Positions 22,140 to 32,872 of a stretch of 64,000 nt of DNA are shown piece after piece. Positions within the stretch are counted from its first letter, which is position 1. The number at the start of each line of letters is the position of its first letter. Origin of the DNA: Pieris napi. Its lineage: Eukaryota; Arthropoda; Insecta; Lepidoptera; Pieridae. The notes beneath the pieces were generated by a model. The model was given only the letters and a program-made list of their open reading frames with translations. It did not search any database and was not told the DNA's origin. Position numbers and translations under genes: made by a program. The stretch covers positions 11,284,001-11,348,000 of the forward strand of contig NC_062253.1 in the NCBI RefSeq assembly GCF_905475465.1. Direction: 5' to 3'.

Positions 22140-23190
22140 AATAAAAAAGTCTATTTCATTAGCGGTTCGAGTATCTGGTGATGACCATGTCCATTTATTT
22201 TTGGTGTTTTTCTTGAAATGAGAGTTCACAATAAACAAAATTCAATAAGTCGTTTGCCTCGCTCGCTTCTCTTACCGTGTCCCCATAGAATCAAAACCAA
22301 CTTTTCATCTGGAGTGGCTCGGCCTATATGTGCGTTTAAATCTCCCAACCCAATTGTATATGGCAGAGTGTTTACTAGTCCATTATTTAAGCTATCATAA
22401 AAAATATCTATATCTTCTTGGCTTGATTTGTAATTATTAAAGGACATTTCAAGTTTTGCTACTCTGTCTGATAGAACCTCGAAATCTAAAATATTTGATT
22501 TCAACTTCTTTTTAACCATAAATCCTACACCATTTCTTCCAATAATATGTGTTCCCTCTTTTCTAATATCAGAGAGGCCAAGAATATCCCACTGTATGTC
22601 CCGCAAAGAGCATGTTCCAATTCCTTTTGACGGCCGTTGCCTTTGAGTGACCTTACATTCATTGTACAAATATGTGTGCGTTGAATATGGCGAGAGTGTT
22701 TTTATATTTTTTGGGTGGAGGGTGGTGGTCTACTGCCCCCACGGTTACCAGCCGTATTGAGGGAGATTGTTTTTACTATATTATTTGTTTTCTGGTTAAG
22801 TGATTTCTCTGCTTGCCAACATATAGTTGCTACGGTCTTTTATCGGAGGAAGTAGGCATAGAAAGAGAGCTCGATCTCGATCTGGCCCTCATGTCAAAAG
22901 CACTTGTTCGATTAGTTTTAGACGATAGTTTTGGTTGCGCCGTTTGTTCAGTTTGTGGAGAACCTTGGTTTTCCTTCCTGTTTTTTCGGTATTCCGGATA
23001 TTTTATTTACCTCTGTGTTTTTGAGTGTTATATTTAAATCCGCCAGGCATTGCTTTTGGACATTCTGCAGTAATTCGGTAGTAGTACGTTCCTCCTCTTT
23101 CAAGTCAAAAATGATTAAATTGTTTTCCTTTTTTTCTTTTCTTAAAATTGAATTTAATGGTTTAAAATATAAGCTTATAACTAACACAAA
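22140..23190 (-). pseudogene. Third RTE LINE remnant (ORF1 piece and endonuclease)
   Basis: Minus strand: an ORF1 piece (23187-22948) with LRKEKKENNLIIFDLKEEER. The endonuclease (22669-22226) begins with a degraded YNVR start, then has IQWDILGLSDIRKEGTHIIG, RNGVGFMVKKKLKSNILDFE and GLGDLNAHIGRATPDEKLVL, and ends in NKWTWSSPDTRTANEIDF (~22190). It has frameshifts, and RT sequence is absent. Confidence 0.65.
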
Positions 23191-23398
23191 ATTAGGGGTT
23201 GCGACGATAGCAAAAAAAAACTTGGCTTATCTAAGGGTTCATAAATCTAAATGAAACTTATGTTATTGGACATTATCGGAAACGAGAATATTAAAATACA
23301 ATTTATGAGTGTGGTAAAACTAAACGGCTCATTTGGCTTCAAGTGTCATGATTGTTTACATTTTGTAACTTTTTTTATATTGCGGATATTGAAGAGTT

Positions 23399-24030
23399 TT
23401 ATTTTTGGTAAATTTTTAGTTTAGGCAGTGTGATTATCAAGATATTATAAAATTGACGGAGATAAGAAACAAGACAATCCCCTTCTAACTTGTTGCGTAA
23501 TATACATAAATTCCTTACAAGTTTTTTCATACTAAATACATCCGTGTTAAAGGTATAACCGTTGACTAACGATAAACACTTGATCGAGATTTTGCCCTTG
23601 CAATTGTTTTCTGTATTTCCTATTCCAGAAATATAACCATTACATTTTTGTTGAGGTATTTTTAATAATTGAGCAGCATTTTCACTAATAATTGAGATTT
23701 GTGAGCCCTGATCTAAAAGAGCTCTCATATTTTTATAAGATCCATTTGCTGCCTGTATCTTAATAATGATAGTGGCAAGTAATATTTCGGCAGAGTCACT
23801 TGGAAGAGATACTGATGTGTTAATTTCTTGTGGTAAATGTTTCACAATTTCTTGAAGGTTTATATTGATTGAAGTTTTGATATGATACTTTTGGCGTGTG
23901 ATTTTTTTTGCTTCTTCCGTGAAGTTTCTAGGATCATGAACTTGGATTCTAAAAATTGCAAAAAATCTTGTAATACGGGTAATTCTCTCGGCGATTTCAA
24001 AGATTGTATATATTCATTGTACGTGTCTAA
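23399..24030 (-). pseudogene. BEL/Pao gag C-terminus and aspartic protease
   Basis: From about 24030 the minus strand reads KLDTYNEYIQSLKSPRELPV and LESKFMILE, the conserved end of Pao gag. The protease then follows: the frame from 23845 gives LLATIIIKIQAANG and MRALLDQGSQISIISENAAQ with the Asp-Gln-Gly-Ser active site, then GISGIGN-type residues (YISGIGNTE). It ends near 23399 without reaching RT. Confidence 0.7.
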
Positions 24031-24039
24031 CTTCTGAGA

Positions 24040-24740
24040 CTATATACAAACAAGTGTGATGAATCCTCAATATTAAACTATTTATATTATACAAATACTT
24101 CTCCTTATTGTCATAGATTGGTTTGTTGGCATCAGCCATTTAATATCGACATTGAGAGTCTACTATTTAAAGGCTTCTGCTTAGTTAGACCGCTCAATCG
24201 AACTGAGGGCCACACCAACCAGTTCCTGTATTTAAGCAACCAGCATTTGTAATTAACCAGTTTCGTGACATTTCGTGTACTCGTTCCATGACCGAACCCG
24301 AATCGACCACAGAGTCGAACGGCAGTCATAGGAACGAGTGTCAAAGATTACTTTTAATATTTATAGTCATTGATTTAATATTTAAAATTATGATAAATAA
24401 CGTTTAATAATAATAATGACTATGGAGTCATTATTATTATCGACCATTGAATAGTCATTTCGAAATTAACCATTCCTATTAACGGTTTTACACTAATTTG
24501 ACTTGACGTTATTCATTTAATATGAAAATAATCACAATGGCAACTGACACTAACACCATTGATTCAAAATACTATTAAATTACTACAGACTATCAAATAG
24601 CCTGTTAATTTGTAGATCTTAACTGACTGGACTTTGAAGTTATTAATTAATGAAAATGGCATTAATTAAAAATAAATGTGATTTGAATAATAAATTTGTA
24701 AAATAATAATAAGTAATCATAAATTCATTATACAAGGAAG
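24040..24740. other. AT-rich insertion-like stretch within Pao gag
   Basis: Gag homology stops near 24740 and resumes near 24030, so this stretch is either inserted or too decayed to read. It contains a perfect 15-bp hairpin (24407-24421 with 24426-24440, loop of four). No coding motif recognised. Bases 23191-23398, beyond the protease, are likewise unassigned. Confidence 0.35.
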
Positions 24741-25132
24741 GGATACCAGGAAGAAACGTTATTTCTAAGATTTTCTACCGCATTTATACTCTCATTTGTA
24801 ACATCGTTTGATATGATTATATGACTGGTATTGAATATAAGGAATAATTAAGAGATTGTTTAGGTGAGATGTAAAGATTAGGGGTTTGTTATCATAGCGA
24901 TGACTAAGAATATTCCAGCTAATGAGATAATTATCTGAGCTTACTTGGAGATGTTGAATCAACTTCTCAGGTTCACCCTTAAACTTACTTTTGAGAAACT
25001 GTAATTTCTGCGCATTTGAAAGAGATGGGTTACTATGAATAGTTTCCGTAAAGAGATCTTTGAAGGATAATTGGTTATAATTTCCCTTAAATATTGGTAA
25101 CTCCAGCTTAGTGGTTGTTTTCTCGATGTGTG

Positions 25133-25348
25133 TATGGGGGTGTAGAGTTGGTATAAATGAAACCCCATATATTTAAACACACATGTATATTCACTGCACT
25201 TAATAAATTAATACAATGTATCGTTTAACTATTATTGTTGGCTTGTGTCGCGATACGTGGCGTAGGTACGATCGTACGACCTGCCGGCGCCGAAGCTCGG
25301 TAATGACTGGGGTGAAGCGTCTCCCGCGCAGTGTTGCCAGTCCCCACA
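25133..25348 (-). repeat. Gypsy 3' LTR
   Basis: A 216-bp LTR, with the same sequence as 29988-30203. On the minus strand it runs TGTGGGGACTGGC...CACCCCCATA. If TG...CA ends are required it trims to 25135-25348, but the TGTG duplication fits the longer form. Confidence 0.85.
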
Positions 25349-25360
25349 TCAGCCCCCCCG
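25349..25360 (-). other. Gypsy polypurine tract
   Basis: The minus strand reads CCGGGGGGGCTGA directly before the 3' LTR, the expected position of the plus-strand primer tract. Confidence 0.5.
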
Positions 25361-25365
25361 GAGAC

Positions 25366-28300
25366 CTATAGGTCGTAAAAGTGGCGCGGAAATCGAACTC
25401 TTCTGCCTGAACGAGTTACATAATCAGGCTTCTTTGCAGGGGGCATACTGGGAACTGCAGTGGTGTTATTGATAGGCTCCTCTTCAGTCAATATGTGTGC
25501 CGGTTTCACTCGATCTATAGATACCGTTGTTGTCTTGCCGTCCATTTCTATTCTCATGGTTTTGTCTGTCCTGTCAAGGACTTTGTACGGACCAGAGTAT
25601 GGTGGTTTTAAAGACTTACGTACGGCATCCTGCCTTACGAATACCGACGTTGCGTGTTTTAGATCCTTATGCACGAATGTTTTGGCCTTACCATGTCGCA
25701 TAACAGGCGTTGGCTTCAACTGGCTGATATACTGTCGTAGACGCGACAAGAAGTCACTATGATCGGTGATTTCAGTACCCGACGATATGAATAAGTCTCC
25801 AGGTAATCTAAGACCTTCACCGTATAACAGCTCAGCAGAGCTGGACGATATATCCTCCTTCCATGCGCTACGTATGCCTAAAAGAAGAAAGAACTAAAGG
25901 AAGCACCTCATGCCAATTCTCGTTATCATGACACATTATAGCAGCTTTTAATTGTCGATGGAATCTCTCCACCAGGCCGTTCGCTGCAGGATGATATGCA
26001 GTAGTTGAGATATGCTCGGAACCAGTAAGCTTTGCAAGTTCTTTAAAGAGATGCGATTCGAACTGCCTTCCTCTATCAGTTGTAATTTTAAGCGGACAGC
26101 CAAATCGTGCGATCCACTCGTTAACAAAACCATAAGCCACACTTTCAGCCGTTATATCTGTTAACGGAATAACCTCAGGCCATCTCGTGAATCGGTCGAC
26201 AGCAGTTAAGCAATAACGGTAGCCGTGTGAAATAGTCAGCGGTCCAATAAGATCTACATGAACATGGGCGAAACGTGAAGATGGTTGCGAAAAAGCGTGT
26301 ATAGGGGCTCGAGTATGTCATCCAACTTTAGAGCGCTGGCACGCTATACAGGCTTTCGTCCATGCCCTACAATCTTTTTTTATATTTGGCCAAACATACC
26401 TCTCTGTCATAAGTCGAATCGTAGGCTTAGCACCAGGATGACTCAACCCGTGGATGGAGTTGAACGCTTGTTTCCGAAAATCAGGTGTGAGGTACAGACG
26501 TGGCGAAGGGCTGGAGACGTCGCAGTACACTTTGCTGGAATTAGAGATGTAAATTTTCTTTAAATTTAATGAAGAATTACTGTTTAATATATCGTTCAAT
26601 TCCGCGTCTGTATCTTGTGCTGCAGCCAGCTGGTCTAAGTTTATGTCCGATACAGCTTCGATTCTTGACAGTGCTACGACATTATCATCACCGGAGATAT
26701 GTCTCACGTCAGTCGTAAATTGCGAGACAAAATCATAATAACGGAATTGCCGTGGCGAACATTTGTCCGATGCCTTTCGAAATCCTGCAACAATAGGTTT
26801 ATGGTCGGTCCAAATCGTGAAAGGTCTTAACTCGACCAGAAACCGGAAGTATTTCACTGCTTCGTAGATAGCAAGCAATTCTCTGTCAAATGGGCTATAC
26901 TTTCGCTGAGCTGATGTTAATTTTTTCGAAAAGAATGCTAGCGGTTGACACTCGTCATTAATCTTCTGTTGTAGTACTGCACCTATCGCTATATCCGATG
27001 CATCTGTCACTAACATTAAAGTCGCCGTTGGATTTGGGTGAGCTAGGAGAGTGGCATCCACAAGGTTCTCTTTGCACAACCTGAAGGCCTCCTCGAGCTC
27101 ACGGGTCCAACATATGGGCGTCATTGCTTTCGTGTCATTACCAGAAAGAAGATCATGGAGTGGTGCTTGCACCTGAGCAGCATTTGGTAAATAACGTCTG
27201 TAAAAGTTTATCATGCCAAGGAATCGTCTGAGTTCTCTCAAATTCTTCGGCTGCGTAAAGTTCTGGATTGCGATGACTTTCTCTGGAGTAGGACGTGTGC
27301 CTTCTGCAGTGATAAGATATCCAAGAAACTCGATCTCTGAAACACCGAATATGCTCTTAGAAGTGTTCAAAACAGCTCCGTGATCTCGTAGACGTCCAAG
27401 TACTTGACGTAGGTGTATCTCATGCTCATCATGGCTACGTGAGGCAATGAGAACATCATCAATATAAGGAAAAGCAAAATCCAGATCTCTTAATATTTCG
27501 TCCATGAATCTTTGAAATGACTGGGCGGCATTCCGTAGACCAAATCCCATGTAAGGAAATTCGAATAAACCGAATGGTGTTGTAATCGCAGTCTTAGGTA
27601 TGTCACTGGGATTGACAGGTATTAAATTGTATGCGCGCACCAAATCAATTTTGCTAAACACTGCAATTATTTAAATTATGTGAAAAATCGGCGATGTGGC
27701 GAACTGGATATCGATCAGGTATTGTACGGCTATTTATACCTCTATAATCACCGCATGGGCGGTCTGTGCCATCTTTCTTAGGCACCAACTGTAACGGCGC
27801 TGCCCATGGGCTATCTGAACGGCGTGCAATACCTGTTCTTACCATATCTTCGAACTCACGCTTCGCTCTGCGGAGTCGATCCGGTGCCAATCTGCGCGGT
27901 CGGCTATACACAGGTGGACCAGGCGTAGTCCGTATATAGTGTAGCGTCTTGTGTTTGATCTCACGTACCCCTGGCTCACCCGATGGTTTTGTAACCTCCG
28001 GAAACTCAGTGAGAAGAATGTGATAACGTGAAGTGCCTGAAACAGTTTTGATTTGGTATACAGTAGCTGAAGCTGGTTTAGCACTTGCTTTAAGAGTTGT
28101 TGTTACATCCACTAGCTTGTGATTACGCACATCAACTAATAGATTGTAATAAGCTAAAAAGTCTATCCCTATTATAGGTTTCGTCACATCTGCTATTACA
28201 AAACGCCAATGAAAGTCTCTGCGTAAACCGAGGTTTAAATTTAAATTGATTGTTCCATATGTATTTATCACTGAGCCATTGGCTGCATAAAGTTTGTAGT

Positions 28301-28448
28301 CACAGTTTTTTAACTTCTTATTATTAACATATTTATAAGGATACACACACAAATCCGAACCAGTGTCTATTAAAAAATCCAGTCTTGTGTTTTTATCTAC
28401 GACAAAAATACGACGCACGTGGTTACGGCAGCCATTGTTCGTCGCCAT
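25366..28448 (-). pseudogene. Ty3/gypsy pol: protease, RT, RNase H, integrase; three breaks
   Basis: Starts MATNNGCRNHVRRIFVVDKN at 28448, overlapping the gag stop as TAATG. Protease active site FLIDTGSDLCVYP (~28370). RT: WAAPLQLVPKKDGTDRPCGD (~27790), then a one-base frameshift near 27658, FSKIDLVRAY, and catalytic FPYIDDVLIAS (~27450). RNase H: LMLVTDASDIAIGAVLQQ (~27010), WTDHKPI. Integrase: HPGAKPTIRLMTERYVWPN and CIACQRSKVG (~26340), then an in-frame TGA at 26320-26318, the core ITTDRGRQFESHLF (~26070), and a frameshift near 25870. The C-terminal SH3-like part is PPYSGPYKVL (~25590) and VSIDRVKPAHIL. Stop near 25366. Confidence 0.85.
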
Positions 28449-28906
28449 TAATGACTGCTGTTGTCGTTTCCCTTATACGAACATGGCGCACGACACTTTG
28501 TTGCGTTTTCTCTGAATTTGCGGTGATACCAACACACGCCACTCGTTGAAGCATCCCGTGAACGGCCATGACTGTGTGATCGGCGTCGCGACCCGTATGC
28601 ACGCTGTCCCGATCGCGAGCGTGGACGCCGAGATGTATAAGTAGACAGGGCTGCGACTTGCTTGGTTAGCTCGGCAACGCAATTCCTTAAGTCTTTTATC
28701 TCGTCGTACGGGGACGCCACGTGGTTAATTTGTTCTTGACACACGACGTCAGTAACTGCGTCCGCTAGCGACGCCAAGGAGTCTAGCGAGCTCTTTGGTT
28801 GTGACGCAATTATGATTTGAATATTCGTTGGTAATCGGCTCGACCATATGGACCTAATGAAGTCATCTGGCATTTCCGGACCTGCGAGATTTTGTAGATG
28901 TCTTAA

Positions 28907-29623
28907 AGCCGGGCGCATACATACTGATTCCTGATCAGAAATCCTGATCAGGTTTCCTAATCAAGAATTCCGTGTGGAGAGCGCACACATTCTGTTTTTT
29001 GCATTCGGAATTTAAACGATCAGTTCGATCATAGACGCTTCTGATAACGCACGAGTATGGACGACGAAGACGAATTGATGCTCATTGCTCTTTTATTGGA
29101 GCTAGACAAAAAGGGTATAAAACGTCGTTATTGGGTGCATACACTGAATACCCAAAGATTAACTGAGAGTCAATTCTATGTCAAAAGAGCAAAGTTACGG
29201 GCATACCCAGAAGAATTCTTCAAATATTACAGGATGTCAATGAAATCCTTTGATGAGCTTCATAATAGCATACGAGATAAAATAAAAAAGCAAGTCAGCT
29301 GACGGAGAGCGTTACACGTCGTATTTCTACTCGACACAGCGCCAACGCGATTCTGAATGAAAATTTCCGTACGTGTGCGGCGATCCAGCCAAAATGTATG
29401 CGAATGCTGCGTTCGGGGTGACGTCATCAGGTTTTTTTCCGTTCTTCCAAAACGAACGCACGGAGAAATTCCGAACCGAACGTCAGGTTTTTTTCTGTCC
29501 GGAAAAAGTAAGAACGGTGTGCGCCTTGTCGAACATTTTGTATGCACGCGGACCATTCAGGTTTCCGGATCTGAAACCCTGATACGGAAACCTGATCCGG
29601 AATCAGTATGTATGCGCCCGGCT
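28907..29623 (+). mobile_element. Non-autonomous PIF/Harbinger element in gypsy gag
   Basis: Inverted repeats begin AGCCGGGCGCATACATACTG (the right end is the complement with slight differences), flanked by TAA at 28904-28906 and 29624-29626, the 3-bp duplication of PIF/Harbinger elements. The 717-bp element keeps only the first part of a transposase gene. Excising it with one TAA restores continuity of gag. Confidence 0.85.
29057..29302 (+). pseudogene. Harbinger transposase N-terminal remnant
   Basis: An 81-codon ORF: an acidic start (MDDEDELMLIALLLELDKKG), then KRRYWVHTLNTQRL and PEEFFKYYRMSMKSFDELHN. The RRYWVH and YFRMS-x-FDEL patterns are the N-terminal region of HARBI1-like transposases. 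The DDE catalytic domain is absent. This is the remnant of a deleted autonomous element, with no evident function. Confidence 0.7.
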
Positions 29624-29966
29624 TAAAAATTGGGATGGCTTCCGGTCTCCGATGTCCTCGTGCGTTAAAAGTTGTCGCACCCGCTGTTCTTGGGATGATG
29701 ACAATCTCTTTATTAATTCCTCCTTCAATGACATATATTTGTCCGTAGTGGGCGGGTTTTTTATTATGTCTTTAATTTCCGAGACATACTTATATTCCAA
29801 ATTTGACACTACATAGTTATACTTAGTAGTGTCCGCCGTGATATTTGCCAACGTGAACTGGCTTTCTATCTGTGCGAACCATAGCACGGGTTCGTCGGGC
29901 CAAAATGGCGGCACTTTGACACTGACGCTATTGATACCGGGAGCGCCATGCGCGTCTTGATTGTCC

Positions 29967-29984
29967 ATCACGTCGGGGTCACCA
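29967..29984 (-). other. Gypsy primer-binding site (tRNA-Trp type)
   Basis: The minus strand reads TGGTGACCCCGACGTGAT, complementary to the 3' end of tRNA-Trp including CCA, three bases from the LTR. Its final AT is the first part of the gag ATG. Confidence 0.85.
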
Positions 29985-29987
29985 ATA

Positions 29988-30203
29988 TATGGGGGTGTAG
30001 AGTTGGTATAAATGAAACCCCATATATTTAAACACACATGTATATTCACTGCACTTAATAAATTAATACAATGTATCGTTTAACTATTATTGTTGGCTTG
30101 TGTCGCGATACGTGGCGTAGGTACGATCGTACGACCTGCCGGCGCCGAAGCTCGGTAATGACTGGGGTGAAGCGTCTCCCGCGCAGTGTTGCCAGTCCCC
30201 ACA
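29988..30203 (-). repeat. Gypsy 5' LTR
   Basis: 216 bp, matching 25133-25348 at every position compared by eye. Its outer side abuts TGTG and the split Pao gag. Confidence 0.85.
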
Positions 30204-31032
30204 TGTGGTACCGACCACATCTTTTTATTGACATCCTTCTTAACTTTAATGTAATCTTTCGTAATTTGTAAATTGATCTTCATATTCTCGGTTGGAACCA
30301 CAAAGTTCATTGTCCAACTCCCAATGCAAGCTATCAATCGCAGTCCACCGGACTTGCAAGGTCTTTAAGATGTCTTCAAACTCCCACTTTTCCGAGATAA
30401 GGTCAAGTTCTATGATTGAGGCAGTTCTCAGAAAAGACTTAAAATGTGTAGCTTGTTTTTTCATGAGCTCTTCTGTTTAACTCATATTAGAGTTATTTTT
30501 GAGAGATGCTTCCTGAGATTCATTAAAGGTCGATACGTTAGAGGTAAACGAGGATTAAAACGTTGGAGGTTGTAATTCAGGTGATTTTGTAATGCTTGCC
30601 AAAGGCTTATAATTTATTAAGGTTGTCCAAATATTACCATATTTTTTCTTAATCTGCTCGTATTTATTAAAAGTAAAATATTCATGAGACTAATTACCAA
30701 AAAATAAAAGTGTCATATGGTTGTTATGAATAACTGTAAAATATTGTTCTAACGTTTCTAAACGACGACGTATATACGTATAATCGGGAGTCTTTCGATC
30801 TGCTCCATCCTTCTTAAAGTTGATATCTGAGGTTGAAGCTTATCCAATGCGTCCACCAATTGTTGTTTGGTAGCTAAAATATCTTCCATTGTGGACATAA
30901 TTAAAGATTTTAAGAGATAACAATATAACCTTACTTGTTCAGCTGATAAGTTGCTCAAGATATCCTCGCAATACCTGCAAGGTTGTACTGAATCCTAAGG
31001 TCGTCTTCGGCGAGGTACTGTCCAAATTTTGA

Positions 31033-31250
31033 GATGTAGTGTGCCTTCCTAAGGCACCAAGGTCAAGAACTAAAGAGATGTATTATGCCTTCCTAGGGCA
31101 CCGAGGTCACGAAGTGAAGAGATGTAGTGCCTTCCTAAGGCACCGAGGTTACGAGGTGAACAGATGTAGTGCCTTCCCAAGGCACCGATATCCCGAGGTG
31201 TACAAATTTTGAGGTATATTGCCTTTCTTAGACAATGTGATTAGGATAAA
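31033..31250 (-). repeat. Tandem palindrome-bearing repeats in Pao leader
   Basis: Five units start at 31033, 31077, 31121, 31163 and 31211 (periods 44, 44, 42, 48). The core is GATGTAGTGCCTTCCTAAGG followed by CACCGAGGT. Each of the first four has a TGCCTT...AAGGCA palindrome. They lie between the Pao primer site and the gag ATG. Confidence 0.8.
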
Positions 31251-31379
31251 AGAGGTGTATCCATAAATCGTAGTTCTAGATGTATTCTTTTGATACGCAG
31301 GTATCAGTATAACACACACACTAAGCACAAAATATTGCGAAAGCACACGCGCCCTGATACTGCCACAAATACGACTAAT

Positions 31380-31393
31380 GGCTCGAAGGACCA
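31380..31393 (-). other. Pao primer-binding site (tRNA-Tyr type)
   Basis: The minus strand reads TGGTCCTTCGAGCC, matching the 3' end of tRNA-Tyr over 14 bases, the usual BEL/Pao primer type in arthropods. Confidence 0.65.
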
Positions 31394-31394
31394 A

Positions 31395-31722
31395 TGTTCG
31401 GGCTTGGGATAAATTATCAAGATATTTAAAGGGATAGTTACGTATTTAATGAGCAATGTACGAGGTCTGAATGCGAACGAGGTGCTCCAGATTATTTAGG
31501 CGATCAGATAGTACTGACACAGTAGATGTACCACAAAGAACGGTTCGGTGGCCGTCGATACACAATTCATATTAAAATAATAAGTCTTGAGTACATACCT
31601 CGTTATAATGTCTCCTTACAGGAAGATAGGCACACAATATTATCAGCCGTAAGGATTTGGATTAGTTTTAGTTTGGGCACAAAAAGAGGTTAGACTGATG
31701 ATGATTGATATCTTGCCTCACA
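31395..31722 (-). repeat. Candidate 5' LTR of the old Pao element
   Basis: From TGTGAGGCAAG (31722, minus strand) to CCCGAACA (31395), directly before the primer site, so the ends are TG...CA. No second copy is visible in the window, so the outer boundary is a guess. Confidence 0.4.
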
Positions 31723-31734
31723 ATAGTTCTATAG

Positions 31735-31781
31735 TATAGTGAGTGTTTAGTGCGTGTTTAACGCACTAAACACTCACTATA
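31735..31781. repeat. Perfect 21-bp hairpin
   Basis: 31735-31755 (TATAGTGAGTGTTTAGTGCG plus T) is the exact reverse complement of 31761-31781, with a 5-base loop. It lies just outside the candidate Pao LTR. Confidence 0.85.
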
Positions 31782-32872
31782 AAATTCTAAATAGTGGACG
31801 TTATCTATAATCAACTATAATTAACAAAAAGTATATATGTATTATCCAAATAAAAAATGCTAGATGCACGAGAACACGTAACCCGAAAATCTCAACAAAG
31901 ACTATCAAAAAATGTGTCGATCGGCCGTGTGTAAATATTTGGCATCACCCTCATCAATTTTATAAAATTAATATAATGTATTTCGAACAGTAGACTTGAT
32001 TTCAAAATTCTCCCTAGAAATTAATGCATTTTATCTTTGGTTAAAGTTTCTATTGGAGAGTGCATTTCATCATGCATTGTGATCAGGAAAGCAACAGATT
32101 GCCGAAAATCCAACATGTAATCCTTAATATATCAGTCTTCAAGATACTAGATATCATCTGCGGCAGATCAGTTTTAATAGCTTCAAATACTTGGTCACTT
32201 ATAGCTGATACCAAGGCGTCCCTATCCTGAAATAAACCAGTATAACCAGGTATCTGTTGATTGCTTCTTTTTTGTAGTAACGTTTTCCGTACCACTATCT
32301 ATATCACAAATTTTAGAAACCTCCCTTTCATCCTCTCTGAGGTTTCGCACAGGTGTATTGGTGTTGCCCACTTTTGTAAGTTCACTTCTGCAATCATGAC
32401 TTATCCACTTGTTTTTTTTCTCTTTAGAAGAGAATTTCTTTTTATCTTATATATTTGCACATACAAGGTAATAGGACTTATAAGACTTGCTACATTTAAA
32501 AAAAAATCGGCTATCTATTGTTTCGACAACCTGCACACTCCAAGACGCCATCTGTGAATTCTAAGCGGTACCAAATACGCCAACAATCGAATAGGTGTAG
32601 AACTGGATTTTGTTGTTATGCACTTTACAAACTTCAATGTATTTATTTAATTGTGTGGATTCATAGTACAAAGTTGTTATATACTCAATAAGATTCTTTG
32701 TTCTAAGTCACTTGCACTAGATTTGTTCACGCACTTTTTGTTTTGGTAAAACGAAAAGACACCTAAGTCAAAGTCACCGATACAACAACACGAATTAAAA
32801 AGTAAAATTTTTCTCTTGTTTACACATTCAATAGACTAGATATTCAAGTAGTGCCTACCCGCAATACCGTTT
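31782..32872. other. Unassigned AT-rich stretch
   Basis: No firm gene. A minus-strand frame 32295-32083 (VRKTLLQKRSNQQIPG, then SDQVFEAIKTDLPQMISSIL) faintly resembles a LINE ORF1, but it lies downstream of the LINE at 32873-34654 and cannot be that element's ORF1. Left unassigned. Confidence 0.3.

Larger units (their letters stand above)
28448..29968 (-). pseudogene. Ty3/gypsy gag, split by a Harbinger derivative
   Basis: The ATG at 29968 overlaps the last bases of the primer-binding site. The N-terminal part (to about 29627) has VSVKVPPFWPDEPVLWFAQI and EELIKRLSSSQEQRVRQLL. It is interrupted at 28907-29623 and resumes with RHLQNLAGPEMPDDFIRSIW, then an Arg/Ser-rich stretch and a C-terminal CWYHRKFRENATKCRAPC block, the zinc-knuckle-like signature of this gypsy group. 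It ends at 28448 with TAATG shared with the pol start. Confidence 0.8.
25133..30203 (-). mobile_element. Ty3/gypsy LTR retrotransposon, nearly complete
   Basis: The 5071-bp element has two LTRs that look identical by eye, a tRNA-Trp primer site, gag, pol (protease, RT, RNase H, integrase) and a purine-rich tract, all minus strand. Target duplication TGTG lies at 25129-25132 and 30204-30207. Its insertion split Pao gag, and it carries a 717-bp Harbinger derivative (28907-29623). Identical LTRs imply recent insertion, yet pol has three breaks. Confidence 0.9.
24740..30898 (-). pseudogene. BEL/Pao gag, interrupted by the gypsy element
   Basis: Gag begins at an ATG at 30898 (MSTMEDILATKQQLVDALDK). 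After a shift it reads RRRLETLEQYF, SHEYFT and LQVRWTAIDSLHWELDNELC (~30350). The reading stops at the gypsy LTR (30203) and resumes on its other side at 25132 with IEKTTTKLELPIFKGNYNQ, SFKDLFTETIHSN, LQFLKSKFKGEPEKLIQHLQ and SHRYDNK (to ~24740). This is the DUF1759-type gag of BEL/Pao elements. It has several in-frame stops and small indels. Confidence 0.75.
23399..31722 (-). mobile_element. Old BEL/Pao element, split by a gypsy insertion
   Basis: Minus-strand Pao remnant: a candidate LTR (31722-31395), a tRNA-Tyr-type primer site, a leader with tandem repeats, gag from 30898, interrupted by the Ty3/gypsy element at 25133-30203, then gag resuming at 25132 and protease to 23399. RT and RNase H are absent in place; an integrase remnant of the same class lies downstream at 17270-16442. 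Stops and indels throughout mark it as old. Confidence 0.65.

Noticed and set aside
24132..24344. 70-codon minus-strand ORF as a gene
   Set aside because: Low-complexity match to nothing recognised; it lies in a stretch interrupting Pao gag.
28907..29623. Host gene fragment captured in gypsy gag
   Set aside because: The inverted ends, TAA duplication and transposase N-terminal motif identify a Harbinger derivative.
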